From contig JBJKQL010000046.1 in assembly GCA_046705265.1 (NCBI GenBank), positions 1 to 54,774 on the forward strand: a stretch of 54,774 nucleotides of DNA, read 5' to 3'. Position 1 is the stretch's first letter. Each line of letters begins with the position of its first letter. This document shows, piece by piece, positions 16,321 through 25,839 of the stretch. The notes beneath the pieces are model-generated. The model searched no databases, was not told where the DNA came from, and saw nothing but the letters and a program-made list of their open reading frames with translations. This DNA is from JAJYTL01 sp046705265. Its GTDB lineage: Bacteria; Pseudomonadota; Alphaproteobacteria; Ferrovibrionales; Ferrovibrionaceae. The position numbers and the translations under genes were made by a program.

Positions 16321-18549
16321 TCAGATATCGAAGCGGTTCGCTTTGCTGAACCCGCGCGGCGGTAGCCGTCCGGAGCCAGCTCGGCGTCCGAGCCAAGGCG
16401 CGAGATCGGTTTCGGTTCGAATCCGGTCTCCGAGACGCCAAGAGAGCCCATCCGCCTTGTTTAGCACCTTGGCGTCACCGAGCCCGCCATCGCGGTACTT
16501 CTGCAACGTGACACCGCGGCCACGGACCATGATCGGCACGTCGCTTAAGGGAAACAGCAGAAGTTTATGGTTGTCGCCGATGCAGGCCACCGTGTCGCCT
16601 TCCGCCGGCACACAGACCTTTGCTTCGGTGCCGGATGCCAAATTAAGGACTTGCTTGCCAGCACGGGTCTGCGCCAGGACTTGATCCTCTTCGACAACGA
16701 AGCCTTTGCCGTCGGTCGCGCTGATCAAAAGTTTCCCCCCCGGCCGGTGAACGAAGAGTGCCACCACATCTTCGCCCTCGCCAAGGTCGACCAGAAGCTT
16801 GACCGGCTCACCCTGACCGCGACCGCGCGGCAGACGATCGGCTTGCAACGTGAAGAAGCGTCCGCTGGTGGCGAAAAGCATCAGCTTGTCGGTGGTCTCG
16901 GCGTGCATCCAGAAACGGCCGCGGTCGCCTTCCTTGTAGGTCGTCTTGCCATCGTCCACAACATGACCGCGCATGGCGCGGATCCAACCCTTGGCCGAGC
17001 AGATGACCGTCAAAGGCTCGCGCTCGACCATCGCCTCGACGCTCAGCTCGGTGACGGCCGGGGCCTCTTTGAACGTCGTTCTCCGGCGGCCGAGCACGGT
17101 CTTCGGGCCAAACTCGCGCTTGACGTCCGCGATCTCGGCACCCACCGCCCGCCAACGTGCCTTTTCGTCCCGAAGCAACGCCTTGAGTGCCCGAGCCTCC
17201 GCCGTAAGGGATTTATGCTCACTGCGGATTTCCGCTTCCTCCAAACGGCGCAACTGGCGAAGCCGCATGTTCAGGATCGCTTCCGCCTGCAGCTCGCTCA
17301 AGGCAAAGGTGCGGCAAAGCTTTGCTTTCGGTTCGTCCTCCTCGCGGATGATCTTGATGATCTTGTCGAGGTTGGCGAAGGCGATCAGGAATCCGTCGAG
17401 GCTCTCAAGCCGCCGCTCGATCTCCGCCAAACGGTGTCGGCTTTTTCGTATCAGCACGTCGTGCCGGTGATCGAGGTAGGCCTGCAACACCTCACGGAGA
17501 TTCATCACCCCTGGAACCTTACCGCCAGCGAGCACCGTCATATTGAGGCCGACGCGTACCTCGAGATCGGTCTGACGGAACAATGTCTCCATGAGCTGCT
17601 CGGGATCGATGGTCCGGCTCTTCGGCTCGAGCACGACGCGGACGTCTTCGGCCGATTCGTCGCGGACGTCAGCGAGCCACGGAAGCTTGCGCTCGACCAC
17701 GATCTCGGCCAGCTTCTCGATCAGTCGGCTCTTCGCCACCTGATAAGGAATCTCCGTAATCACGATGCACCACTGGCCGCGCCCGATATCCTCTTTTGCC
17801 CAACGGGCGCGCAGCCGGAAGCTCCCGCGTCCTGTGGCATAGGCCTGGATGATGCTCTCCTTCGGTTCCACGAGGACGCCACCGGTGGGAAAATCCGGCC
17901 CGGCGAGATGTTCGACCAAGGTCTCGACCCTCGCCTTTGGCGCCTTTACGAGGTGGAGCAGCGCGTCGCAGATTTCGCCGATATTGTGCGGCGGGATATT
18001 GGTCGCCATGCCGACTGCGATACCGCTCGCCCCATTCGCCAAGAGATTGGGAAAAGCGGCCGGCAGAACCACCGGCTCCCGATCCTCACCGTCATAGGTC
18101 TCGCGAAACTCGACGGTATCCTGATCGATGTCGCGAAGCAGCAATTCCGCGACGCGGCTCAACCGTGACTCCGTATAACGCATAGCGGCGGCGTTATCGC
18201 CATCGACATTGCCGAAATTGCCTTGTCCGTCGACCAGGGGATAGCGTTGCGCGAAATCCTGGGCGAGGCGCACCAGCGCGTCATAGACCGACTGATCCCC
18301 ATGGGGGTGGAACTTGCCGATGACATCCCCGACGATGCGTGCCGATTTCTTGAACCCCGAATTCGGATCGAGCCTCAGTTGGCGCATGGCGTATAGCAGC
18401 CGGCGATGCACCGGCTTCAGTCCATCGCGCACGTCGGGCAGCGAACGGGAGGTGATGGTGGATAGCGCATAGGCGAGATAACGGCTGGAAAGCGCTTCCC
18501 CCAGGGTCACTTCGTGAATGGGTGACGGAATCGGGGTCTGGTCGGCCAT
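16321..18549 (-). CDS. parC: DNA topoisomerase IV subunit A
   Basis: ParC is the DNA-cleaving subunit partnering ParE. The 742-residue protein has the winged-helix region GLKPVHRRLLYAMRQLRL, the quinolone-region helix HPHGDQSVYDAL (residues 81-92), and the catalytic Tyr125 in AAMRYTESRLS. Next come the tower and coiled-coil, including LRLRQLRRLEEAEI-like heptads, and a C-terminal beta-pinwheel (ICSAKGWIRAMRGHV, LFATSGRFFTLQADRLPRGR). The GyrA-box is absent, supporting ParC over GyrA. Gln86 stands where enterobacterial ParC has the quinolone-contact Ser80, with Asp90 at the Glu84 position. The start lies 4 bp after the recO stop, so it is the last gene of the housekeeping block. Confidence 0.95.
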   Translation of the reverse strand: MADQTPIPSPIHEVTLGEALSSRYLAYALSTITSRSLPDVRDGLKPVHRRLLYAMRQLRLDPNSGFKKSARIVGDVIGKFHPHGDQSVYDALVRLAQDFAQRYPLVDGQGNFGNVDGDNAAAMRYTESRLSRVAELLLRDIDQDTVEFRETYDGEDREPVVLPAAFPNLLANGASGIAVGMATNIPPHNIGEICDALLHLVKAPKARVETLVEHLAGPDFPTGGVLVEPKESIIQAYATGRGSFRLRARWAKEDIGRGQWCIVITEIPYQVAKSRLIEKLAEIVVERKLPWLADVRDESAEDVRVVLEPKSRTIDPEQLMETLFRQTDLEVRVGLNMTVLAGGKVPGVMNLREVLQAYLDHRHDVLIRKSRHRLAEIERRLESLDGFLIAFANLDKIIKIIREEDEPKAKLCRTFALSELQAEAILNMRLRQLRRLEEAEIRSEHKSLTAEARALKALLRDEKARWRAVGAEIADVKREFGPKTVLGRRRTTFKEAPAVTELSVEAMVEREPLTVICSAKGWIRAMRGHVVDDGKTTYKEGDRGRFWMHAETTDKLMLFATSGRFFTLQADRLPRGRGQGEPVKLLVDLGEGEDVVALFVHRPGGKLLISATDGKGFVVEEDQVLAQTRAGKQVLNLASGTEAKVCVPAEGDTVACIGDNHKLLLFPLSDVPIMVRGRGVTLQKYRDGGLGDAKVLNKADGLSWRLGDRIRTETDLAPWLGRRAGSGRLPPRGFSKANRFDI

Positions 18550-18553
18550 GGCG

Positions 18554-19309
18554 CTAACCTACCCTAGATATGGTGTCTAGGCGAGCCAAACCCTCAATCA
18601 ATCGCTCGCGCGCCACGGGCATCTTGCGCTCATGAGGCGCAAAGACACGCTGTTCGAGAAAATGGCCTGTCAGGCGGAGCCCGTTTCGGATATCGATCAA
18701 GGGATCATTCGCGGCCGGTGCGCCACCGCTTTCCGCAAGAAAGGCCGGTAACGGCAACAGCCGGTCTTCGTAGCCGCCAGCATGGCCAAGGGCAACGGCG
18801 CGACCCGTTCGAGGGGAGACGTAGGCGAGACCTTCCGTCGCACCGCTTACGGCGCAGGCTTCGAGATCAAGACCATAGCCAAGCTCGGCCAAGAGCCCGA
18901 GTTCGAAGCGGGCATAGACCGCCGGCCATTCGGCGCTCATATCAAGCGCCTGCAACAGCGCCTGGAAGGCCGCAAACAGCGTCGGATGAGGCTCGTGCTC
19001 GGCAAGCGTCCGTTCAGTCAACGCGGCCGCAGATATCAAGGCAAGAAGCCGAAGCGGTGCTCCGAAGGCTGTCGCTGCGTGGGCGGTTTTGAGCTCGAGC
19101 CGGTATTGGCCAAGATGCTCCGAAAGACGCGCACGCCATTCGGCGGAGACCTCATTTCCGGGCTCGATCACGCCGCGAAGTCGCGGGCCCATGGCGCCGC
19201 GAACAAGGCCCGCATGCCGTCCATGCTCGCGGGTCAGCAAGCTGACCACCGCAGCATGTTCGCCATGCCGCTGGCGGGTAAGGACGATGCCGTCGTCAAT
19301 CCACTGCAT
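18554..19309 (-). CDS. recO: DNA repair protein RecO
   Basis: RecO loads RecA onto SSB-coated single-strand DNA in the RecFOR pathway. The 251-residue protein begins MQWIDDGIVLTRQRHGEHAA with an N-terminal OB-fold (GRHAGLVRGAMGPRLRG, PGNEVSAEWRARLSEHLG). A helical C-terminal domain follows with FELGLLAELGYGLDLEACAV, a segment diagnostic for RecO. The zinc-binding Cys set of some homologues is not present. It sits between era (69 bp upstream) and parC (4 bp downstream) on the same strand. Confidence 0.94.
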   Translation of the reverse strand: MQWIDDGIVLTRQRHGEHAAVVSLLTREHGRHAGLVRGAMGPRLRGVIEPGNEVSAEWRARLSEHLGQYRLELKTAHAATAFGAPLRLLALISAAALTERTLAEHEPHPTLFAAFQALLQALDMSAEWPAVYARFELGLLAELGYGLDLEACAVSGATEGLAYVSPRTGRAVALGHAGGYEDRLLPLPAFLAESGGAPAANDPLIDIRNGLRLTGHFLEQRVFAPHERKMPVARERLIEGLARLDTISRVG

Positions 19310-19378
19310 GGCTTGAGAATAGCGGAGCCAAGGCGACGGCGCATCTTCACGGCCGCGTGACGCGCCCGACGATCTGGC

Positions 19379-20314
19379 TCAGCCCTCCTGAGGAAAATCC
19401 AGCCCCATCTCGCGATAGCGCTCAGGATCGTCGAGCCAGCCGGCGCGCACCTTGACGAACAGGAACAGATGGACGCGGCGGTCGAAGATTGATTCCATCT
19501 CGCGCCGGGCTGCGCTGCCTATGGCCTTTATGGTCTGGCCCCCCTTGCCGAGCACGATCGGCTTCTGGCTTTCCCGCGCCACATAGATCACCTGATCGAT
19601 GCGGAGACTGCTGTCAGGTTCATCGTTCCAGTTCTCGGTCTCCACCGTCGAGGCATAGGGCAACTCTTCGCGGAGCCGGAGAAAGAGCTTCTCGCGAGTA
19701 ATCTCGGCGGCAAGCAATCGCTCTGGAATATCGGCAAGTTGATCCTCGGGGTAGAGCCAAGGTCCCTCCGGCAGATGACACGCGAGATAGGCCCGGAGCG
19801 CGTCGATGCCGTCGCCCGTCAAGGCCGAAATCATGAACGTCGCTTCGAAGGTAAAACGCTCGTTCAGCGCCGATGCGAGGCCGAGAAGATTGGGTTTGTT
19901 CACCTTGTCGACCTTATTCAGCACCAGGATGGCCAGACGTCCGAGATTCGCAAACTCGCTGAGGAGCCGCTCCACGTCGGCGCCAAGCCCACGTTCTGCA
20001 TCGATCAGGACCAGGATGCGGTCCGCGTCAGCCGCGCTCTTCCACGCCGCGCCCACCATGGCGCGATCAAGACGCCGCCGCGGCTGAAAGATGCCCGGCG
20101 TGTCGATGAAAACGATCTGTGTCTCGCCGACCACGGTAATGCCGGTGACGCGGCTTCGCGTGGTTTGCGCCTTTGGCGTTACGATCGCAATCTTGCTGCC
20201 GACGAACTGGTTAATCAACGTCGACTTACCGGCGTTCGGCACGCCGATGATCGCGACGATGCCGGCCCTGCTCGAAGCCCCCAAGGACGCGGACCGTGGA
20301 TCGGGGTCAGGCAT
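19379..20314 (-). CDS. era: GTPase Era
   Basis: Era binds the 3' end of 16S rRNA and helps assemble the 30S subunit. From the ATG at 20314 it has 311 residues. G-motifs: GVPNAGKST (G1), PKAQTTRSRVTGI (G2 region), DTPGIF (G3), NKVD (G4) and SALTGDGI (G5). The C-terminal KH domain has IYVARESQKPIVLGKGGQTI with the GKGG loop. The start overlaps the rnc stop by 8 bp, giving translational coupling, as is usual for rnc-era. The frame stays open upstream within rnc, but that extension is not Era-like. Confidence 0.96.
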   Translation of the reverse strand: MPDPDPRSASLGASSRAGIVAIIGVPNAGKSTLINQFVGSKIAIVTPKAQTTRSRVTGITVVGETQIVFIDTPGIFQPRRRLDRAMVGAAWKSAADADRILVLIDAERGLGADVERLLSEFANLGRLAILVLNKVDKVNKPNLLGLASALNERFTFEATFMISALTGDGIDALRAYLACHLPEGPWLYPEDQLADIPERLLAAEITREKLFLRLREELPYASTVETENWNDEPDSSLRIDQVIYVARESQKPIVLGKGGQTIKAIGSAARREMESIFDRRVHLFLFVKVRAGWLDDPERYREMGLDFPQEG

Positions 20315-21020
20315 GCGGCGCCATCGGCTCTGCTGCTCCGAGCGCGGCAAGAAGACGTGCGGCCGCGGTCTGTTCCGCCTCGCGTTTGGATCCGCCTTCG
20401 CCTCGGGCCTCGGCACCGCCAGCAGCGGCGCCGCCCGCAAGCTCGGCCGTGACGACGAACCGCGGCGCGTGGGCCGGACCTTCGTATTCCGCCAGACGAT
20501 AGGTGGGCGGCGTGAGGCCGTGCCCTTGCGCCCATTCCTGAAGCGCGGTCTTCGCATCTTTGCCAGGAGGGCCAAGATCATCGATCAGCGGCGTAAATCG
20601 CGCCAGCACGAACCGCTCCGCAACCGCAGCACCCCCGTCGAGATAAAGCGCCGCAATCACCGCTTCGAGCACGTCGGCGAGAATCGCCGGCTTCTTCGCG
20701 CCTCCCATTACCTTCTCGCTGCGGGACAAGCGGATATAGCTGCCGAGATGCAGCCCTGTCGCGATTCGGGCAAGGCAATCCTGGCATACCAAGGCGTTAT
20801 AACGCTGCGCGAGATCGCCCGCCTTGGCACGCGGAAAACGCCGGAAGAGATGAGTGGCGATGATGAGTCCAAGCACGCGGTCGCCGAGAAACTCCAGCCG
20901 ATCATAATCGGAGCGCCGCTTCGGCCGGTCTACGCTTGGGTGGGTCAACGCCTCGGTCAGGAGGGCGGCATCGGCAAAGCGATGTTCGAGCACCTCCTCG
21001 AGTCGGGCGAGTTCAGCCAT
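20307..21020 (-). CDS. rnc: ribonuclease III
   Basis: RNase III cuts double-stranded RNA, including rRNA precursors. The 237-residue protein has the catalytic signature DRLEFLGDRVLGLI at about residue 40, the second acidic site in AILADVLEAVIAALYLDGG, and a C-terminal dsRNA-binding domain starting DAKTALQEWAQGHGL. The domain's middle is stretched by an Ala/Gly-rich run (ELAGGAAAGGAEARGEGG), a small oddity within an otherwise ordinary protein. It starts 3 bp after the lepB stop and overlaps era. Confidence 0.96.
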   Translation of the reverse strand: MAELARLEEVLEHRFADAALLTEALTHPSVDRPKRRSDYDRLEFLGDRVLGLIIATHLFRRFPRAKAGDLAQRYNALVCQDCLARIATGLHLGSYIRLSRSEKVMGGAKKPAILADVLEAVIAALYLDGGAAVAERFVLARFTPLIDDLGPPGKDAKTALQEWAQGHGLTPPTYRLAEYEGPAHAPRFVVTAELAGGAAAGGAEARGEGGSKREAEQTAAARLLAALGAAEPMAPHA

Positions 21021-21023
21021 GGA

Positions 21024-21830
21024 TCAAGAGATGAACTTAAATATCCGGTCGAAGCGGATATCCCTTGGCCAATCCCACACCTTCCAGAATGGATATTTGC
21101 CGTTGGTGGAAAAGAACAACATATCCGCGCGGCCGACCAGATTCGCCGCCGGCACATAACCGACGCCCCCTTGGTCTGGCGGCACACGACTGTCGTCCGA
21201 ATCGTCGCGATTGTCACCCATCATGAAATAATGCCCAGGCGGCACAACATAGACCGGCGTGTTATCGAGCGGTTCCGTCGGGTCCATATAGATCGCGTGA
21301 TAGCTGACGCCGTCTGGAAGGGTTTCGATGTATTGTGGATAACGATTGACGACGCCGTCTCGACCCTTTTCGACGAAATCATTGATCCGGACCCGCTTCA
21401 CCGGCTTGCCATTGATGTAAAGCAGGCTGTGCCGCATCTGGATGCGATCACCGGGCAGGCCGATGAGCCGCTTGATGTAGTCGATCGAAGGATTGCTGGG
21501 CAATCGGAAGACGACCACGTCGCCGCGCTTCGGCGGATTGAAGAAGATGCGTCCTGAAAATGGGAGTATGTCGAAGGGAAAGGAATAACGGCTGTAACCA
21601 TAGGCATATTTGGCAACAAACACATAATCACCGACCAAGATCGTCGGCTCCATCGATCCGGAGGGAATGTTGAAAGGTTCGAAAGCAAAAGTCCGGATGG
21701 CGAGCGCAATCAGAACCGCGTAGAAAATCGTCCGAATGGTTTCGCCGACGGTGGCCCCTGACTTAACCTTCGTCTTCTTGCGAGGTTCGTCGCTCGCGCC
21801 CACGGTACAACCCTCATCGTCAATGATCAA
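21024..21830 (-). CDS. lepB: signal peptidase I
   Basis: LepB cleaves signal peptides from exported proteins at the periplasmic face of the inner membrane. The 268-residue protein has a short cytoplasmic N-terminus and a single membrane helix (TIFYAVLIALAIRTF, about residues 34-48). The catalytic Ser59 lies in IPSGSMEPTILVGDYVF and the general-base Lys120 in SIDYIKRLIGLPGDRI. The box E MGDNRDDSDDSR is present. One transmembrane span instead of E. coli's two is normal for alphaproteobacteria. It stands in the conserved acpS-lepB-rnc order. Confidence 0.96.
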   Translation of the reverse strand: MIIDDEGCTVGASDEPRKKTKVKSGATVGETIRTIFYAVLIALAIRTFAFEPFNIPSGSMEPTILVGDYVFVAKYAYGYSRYSFPFDILPFSGRIFFNPPKRGDVVVFRLPSNPSIDYIKRLIGLPGDRIQMRHSLLYINGKPVKRVRINDFVEKGRDGVVNRYPQYIETLPDGVSYHAIYMDPTEPLDNTPVYVVPPGHYFMMGDNRDDSDDSRVPPDQGGVGYVPAANLVGRADMLFFSTNGKYPFWKVWDWPRDIRFDRIFKFIS

Positions 21831-21869
21831 AAGAACGCGGCGGCATCAAGCCAAGGGAAGCCGGCGCTG

Positions 21870-22295
21870 TCAAGCGCCATCGCCGAGATGGCCGGTATCA
21901 TCGGAGACGGCGGAGATGATAACCACGGCTTCGGCTATGTCGCGCTCATCGGTCATAGTGAGGTCGATTACGGCCCTCATGCCGCGCGGTGTGATCTCGC
22001 GCAGGCGGCGCAGCGCGCCGCCTCGAAGCTCGATCGTCGGCTTGCCAGAACGCGCGTTGACGACGCCGATATCGCGCCAGTACACGCCTCGACGAAAGCC
22101 GGTGCCAAGTGCTTTGGCGCATGCCTCCTTGGCGGCAAATCGCTTGGCATAAGAGGCTACGCGGTTACGCCGTCGGTCGGAACGCATCCGTTCGGTGTCG
22201 GTGAAAATGCGCGTTATAAAGCGCTCCCCGAAGCGCGCGATAGAATTTCCGATACGGCTCACGATGATAACATCGTTGCCAAGGCCGAGGATCAT
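21870..22295 (-). CDS. acpS: holo-[acyl-carrier-protein] synthase
   Basis: AcpS attaches 4'-phosphopantetheine from CoA to acyl carrier protein. The ATG at 22295, after GTGAGGTGACG, gives 141 residues starting MILGLGNDVIIVSRI, with the Mg-binding Asp in the first strand. The second metal ligand is in AKRFAAKEACAKALGTGFR. A longer in-frame start at 22334 would overlap pdxJ and adds unconserved residues. It follows pdxJ by 7 bp and precedes lepB by 39 bp. Confidence 0.94.
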   Translation of the reverse strand: MILGLGNDVIIVSRIGNSIARFGERFITRIFTDTERMRSDRRRNRVASYAKRFAAKEACAKALGTGFRRGVYWRDIGVVNARSGKPTIELRGGALRRLREITPRGMRAVIDLTMTDERDIAEAVVIISAVSDDTGHLGDGA

Positions 22296-22302
22296 CGTCA
22301 CC

Positions 22303-23067
22303 TCACGCCGGGCGCATGACGGCGAAGGACCCACGCGTCTCGTTCATCACGGCCCGCATGCGGCGAATCGCGCTGTCGAGGCCGCCGAACACCGCCTCGC
22401 CGATGAGGAAATGGCCGATGTTGAGTTCGACCACCTCGGGAATTGCGGCAACCGGGCCGACGTTATCGAAGGTGAGGCCATGTCCGGCATGGCATTCGAG
22501 CCCGAGCTTGGCGGCCTCAGCCGCCGCCTGGATCAGGCGATCGAGCTCTCGTTGGCGTGCCGCACCCGTGGCTTCGGCATAGGCGCCGGTATGCAGTTCC
22601 ACCACTGGTGCGTCAAGCGCCTTGGCGGCCGCAAGCTGCTTCGGATCGGGCTCGATGAAAAGCGCGACGCGGATGCCCGCAGCATTCAACCTCTCAACGC
22701 AGGGCCGAATCGTTTGCCGCTGGGCAGCAGCGTCGAGCCCGCCTTCAGTCGTGCGCTCTTCGCGTTTTTCCGGCACAAGACAGCAGGCTTGCGGCAGATG
22801 GCGGAGCGCGATCGCTAGCATTTCCTCGGTTGCCGCCATTTCAAGATTGAGCGGCAACGCGATCTCGTCGGAAAGCCGATCGATATCGGCATCGGAGATA
22901 TGGCGCCGGTCTTCGCGGAGATGGGCGGTGATGCTATCGGCTCCAGCCCGAGCGGCGAGTTTCGCGGCACGCACTGGATCGGGATGAGTGCCGCCTCGCG
23001 CATTGCGGATGGTTGCGACGTGATCGATATTCACGCCGAGCCGCAGCGGCGTCAATTTCACGCTCAC
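22303..23067 (-). CDS. pdxJ: pyridoxine 5'-phosphate synthase
   Basis: PdxJ condenses 3-amino-2-oxopropyl phosphate with 1-deoxyxylulose 5-phosphate to make vitamin B6. The 254-residue TIM barrel starts LRLGVNIDHVATIRNARGG, with the typical GADSITAHLREDRRHI, a catalytic Glu in LNLEMAATEEM and the closing LNIGHFLIGEAVFGGL. The ATG at 23067 overlaps the DUF2062 stop by 4 bp, so the two are translationally coupled. It is a standard member of this alphaproteobacterial block. Confidence 0.96.
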   Translation of the reverse strand: MSVKLTPLRLGVNIDHVATIRNARGGTHPDPVRAAKLAARAGADSITAHLREDRRHISDADIDRLSDEIALPLNLEMAATEEMLAIALRHLPQACCLVPEKREERTTEGGLDAAAQRQTIRPCVERLNAAGIRVALFIEPDPKQLAAAKALDAPVVELHTGAYAEATGAARQRELDRLIQAAAEAAKLGLECHAGHGLTFDNVGPVAAIPEVVELNIGHFLIGEAVFGGLDSAIRRMRAVMNETRGSFAVMRPA

Positions 23068-23600
23068 CGCTCAACCCCGTGCCCGTCGCCGCGGCGGCTT
23101 GGCGCGTTGCGTCGATAGGTGATGATCACCTGACGGATGGGATAATAAAGCGCAAACCAGGCGACCGTCGCAGAAAGCACGCCGCCGAGAGCCATCGGCA
23201 CAAGAATATCCCAGACATGGTGCGTCAAATACGAGAAGCCGACTCCCTTGAGAGCAATCATTGGATGGCCGGGCAAAAGCTGATGGCCGAGCCAATACGT
23301 CCACCACCAGATGAAGGGAAACGTCCAGGGATTGCCGATCAGGGTGCCGATCGCCGCAGCCACCGGATTGGCCCCAAGCAGCCAAGAAAATCCGACCCCG
23401 AGCACGATGTGAAAGCCGAGAAAAGGCGTGAAGCTCACGGCGCCACCACACGCGAAGCCGGCTGCGATGCTGTAGGGCGAACCGGAAAGACGGACGAGGC
23501 GCAAGAAAACATAACGCAGCCGGCGTTTCCATCCGGCTGACGGCCATAGAAGCTCCGCCACGCGGCGGCCGAGGGGAGGCTTTATGCGGCGCCGAAACAT
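23064..23600 (-). CDS. DUF2062 integral membrane protein
   Basis: This 178-residue protein of the DUF2062 family begins MFRRRIKPPLGRR and has hydrophobic spans around IAAGFACGGAVSFTPFLGFH, LLGANPVAAAIGTLIGNPW and ILVPMALGGVLSATVAWFAL. It is likely an inner-membrane protein with three or so helices. The TLIGNPWTFPF segment is characteristic of the family. No function is established that I can name. In this window it lies between the (p)ppGpp enzyme and pdxJ, a frequent alphaproteobacterial arrangement, and overlaps pdxJ by 4 bp. The C-terminus is basic (RRNAPSRRGDGHGVER). Confidence 0.88.
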   Translation of the reverse strand: MFRRRIKPPLGRRVAELLWPSAGWKRRLRYVFLRLVRLSGSPYSIAAGFACGGAVSFTPFLGFHIVLGVGFSWLLGANPVAAAIGTLIGNPWTFPFIWWWTYWLGHQLLPGHPMIALKGVGFSYLTHHVWDILVPMALGGVLSATVAWFALYYPIRQVIITYRRNAPSRRGDGHGVER

Positions 23601-23648
23601 CTCAGCTCGCCGGCCATTCGCGTGGATAGAAAGGACAATACCCGCCGC

Positions 23649-25790
23649 TCATCCTCGCGCCCGCTCCACCGACGTAATCGCGGGATCCGCCCGCAGCGCG
23701 GCGATAATGTTGGTGAGATGACGGACGTCCCTTACTTCGATGTCTACCACCATTTCGAAAAAATCCGACGACCGGTTGGTGATCTTGAGATTGGTAATGT
23801 TGCCGTGATTGCGGGCAATCAAGGTCGAAAGCACAGAAAGCGAGCCCGGCTCGTTGGTTACCACGGTCGCGATGCGGCCCACGTGAGCCGATTGCTGACC
23901 GTCGGTGTCGACATCCCAGCCAACGTCAAGCCAGCGCTCGGGCTGATCGCTGAGCTGCTCCAGGGTGTCGCAATCGATGGTGTGAATGGTGACGCCCTTG
24001 CCGGTCGAGATGATGCCGACGATGCGGTCGCCCGGCAGCGGATGACAGCAGCCCGCCATGTGCACTGCCATGCCGGGAATGAGGCCGCGGATCGGCACCG
24101 CGCCACCTTTGCTCTGACGCGCGCGGACACGCGCGAGCGGTACAACTTTGTCGTTCTCGAGCCTGATCTTCTCGCCGGGAAAGATCGCTTCGATCACCGC
24201 CCGTCCGCTCAGGGTACCGTCGCCGACCGCGGCGAAAAGATCCTCGGCGGTCCTCGTCTTCAACACCTTCAGGGCATTATCCAGCGCCTTGTCGGAAAAA
24301 GTATGGCCGCTTTCGCGAAACGCCTTGAGCACGATTTCGCGGCCGAGGTGAACATATTGGGCGCGTTGCTGGTTACGAATGAAGCGGCGGATGCGCGAAC
24401 GTGCGCGGCCGGTGACGACGAAGTTCTCCCAAGTCGGCGATGGCGTCTGGGTTCGCGAGCGGAGTATTTCCACCTGATCGCCATTGTTGAGTTCGGTGCG
24501 AAGCGGCATCAGGCGGCCGTTGATCTTGGCACCGACGCAAGTATCGCCCACATCGGAATGAACCGCATAGGCGAAATCGACTGGCGTCGCCTTGCGCGGA
24601 AGCGGGATCACATCGCCTTTCGGCGTGAAGCAGAAAACTTGGTCCTCGAACATGGTGAGCTTGGTGTGTTCGAGGAACTCCTCGGCACTCGAGGCATGCT
24701 CCAGGATCTCGAGAAGTTCGCGCAGCCATCGATAGCGGTCACTCTCGGTTTCCGGCACCTGCTGCTTGTACTGCCAATGCGCTGCGACGCCGAGTTCGGC
24801 CACCTCCTGCATCTCCTGGCTTCGGATTTGCACTTCAATGCGCTGGCGCTCGGGGCCGATCACCGTGGTATGCAATGACCGATAGCCATTCGGCTTCGGC
24901 GTCGAAATATAGTCCTTGAAGCGGCCGGGAATCATCGGATAGCTGCTATGCACCGCGCCGAGCGCGTGGTAGCAGGCGGCGACGTCCGCAACCACGATAC
25001 GAAACGCCATGATGTCGGACAGTTGCTCGAAGGAAATGTTTTTCCGCTCCATCTTGCGCCAGATGGAATACGGCAGCTTCTGACGGCCGGTCACGGCGCA
25101 GTCGACGCCTTGCTCGGTCAAGGCACGCTGAACCTCGGCGGCGATGCGCTCAACCAGATTGCCGTCCTGGCGGTTCAGGAACTCAAGGCGCGCGAGCACA
25201 GAGTTGCGCGCTTCTGGATTGATTTCGGCGAACGCAAGATCGTCGAGTTCATCCTTCATCGCCTGCATGCCGATGCGTTCGGCCAGCGGAGCGAAAATCT
25301 CCATCGTCTCTACGGCAATGCGCCGGCGCCGCTCCGGCTCAAGGTAATGCAGCGTCCGCATGTTGTGCAGACGGTCCGCGAGCTTCACGAGAAGCACCCG
25401 GATATCATGCGACATCGCGAGAAGGAGCTTACGGAAGTTTTCCGCCTGACGTGTGCGGTCGGAAGGAAGTTCAAGGCGCGAGAGCTTAGTTACGCCGTCC
25501 ACCAGGGTGGTGATCTCGGGACCGAAAAGTTCCTCGAGTTCGCTATAGGTGGCGAGGGTATCCTCGAGCGTATCGTGGAGAAGCGCCGTAACGATGGTCG
25601 CGGTGTCGAGCTTCATGCCAGCGAGAATGCCGGCAACTTCAAGAGGGTGGGAGAAATAGGGGTCGCCCGATGCTCGCTTCTGGCTGCCATGCGCTTTCAT
25701 GGAGAAGACATAAGCACGATCAAGCAGATTTTCATCCGCTTCCGGATCGTAGGAGAGGACCTTCTCGACGAGTTCAACCTGCCGGATCAT
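23649..25790 (-). CDS. bifunctional (p)ppGpp synthetase/hydrolase, RelA/SpoT family
   Basis: This Rsh-type enzyme makes and breaks the stringent-response alarmone (p)ppGpp. Its 713 residues contain, in order: an HD hydrolase domain with YFSHPLEVAGIL and LLHDTLEDT (H72, D73); the synthetase with RQKLPYSIWRKMERKNISFE, QLSDIMAFRIVV and STPKPNGYRSLHTTV; a TGS domain around EDQVFCFTPKGDVIPLPR; a Cys-containing region (HMAGCCHPLPGDRIVG); and a C-terminal ACT domain (GSLSVLSTLIARNHGNITNL). The intact HD motif argues that hydrolysis is active. Alphaproteobacteria usually have this single Rsh. It is 49 bp downstream of rpoZ. Confidence 0.96.
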   Translation of the reverse strand: MIRQVELVEKVLSYDPEADENLLDRAYVFSMKAHGSQKRASGDPYFSHPLEVAGILAGMKLDTATIVTALLHDTLEDTLATYSELEELFGPEITTLVDGVTKLSRLELPSDRTRQAENFRKLLLAMSHDIRVLLVKLADRLHNMRTLHYLEPERRRRIAVETMEIFAPLAERIGMQAMKDELDDLAFAEINPEARNSVLARLEFLNRQDGNLVERIAAEVQRALTEQGVDCAVTGRQKLPYSIWRKMERKNISFEQLSDIMAFRIVVADVAACYHALGAVHSSYPMIPGRFKDYISTPKPNGYRSLHTTVIGPERQRIEVQIRSQEMQEVAELGVAAHWQYKQQVPETESDRYRWLRELLEILEHASSAEEFLEHTKLTMFEDQVFCFTPKGDVIPLPRKATPVDFAYAVHSDVGDTCVGAKINGRLMPLRTELNNGDQVEILRSRTQTPSPTWENFVVTGRARSRIRRFIRNQQRAQYVHLGREIVLKAFRESGHTFSDKALDNALKVLKTRTAEDLFAAVGDGTLSGRAVIEAIFPGEKIRLENDKVVPLARVRARQSKGGAVPIRGLIPGMAVHMAGCCHPLPGDRIVGIISTGKGVTIHTIDCDTLEQLSDQPERWLDVGWDVDTDGQQSAHVGRIATVVTNEPGSLSVLSTLIARNHGNITNLKITNRSSDFFEMVVDIEVRDVRHLTNIIAALRADPAITSVERARG

Positions 25791-25839
25791 GCTCCGTCCT
25801 CAGGCCCGGTCGCCGCGGCAGTCGACCTGCCCCCAAGCG

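Noticed and set aside
16567..18168. 533-codon plus-strand frame opposite parC
   Set aside because: It is antisense to a fully conserved ParC and carries no recognisable motif.
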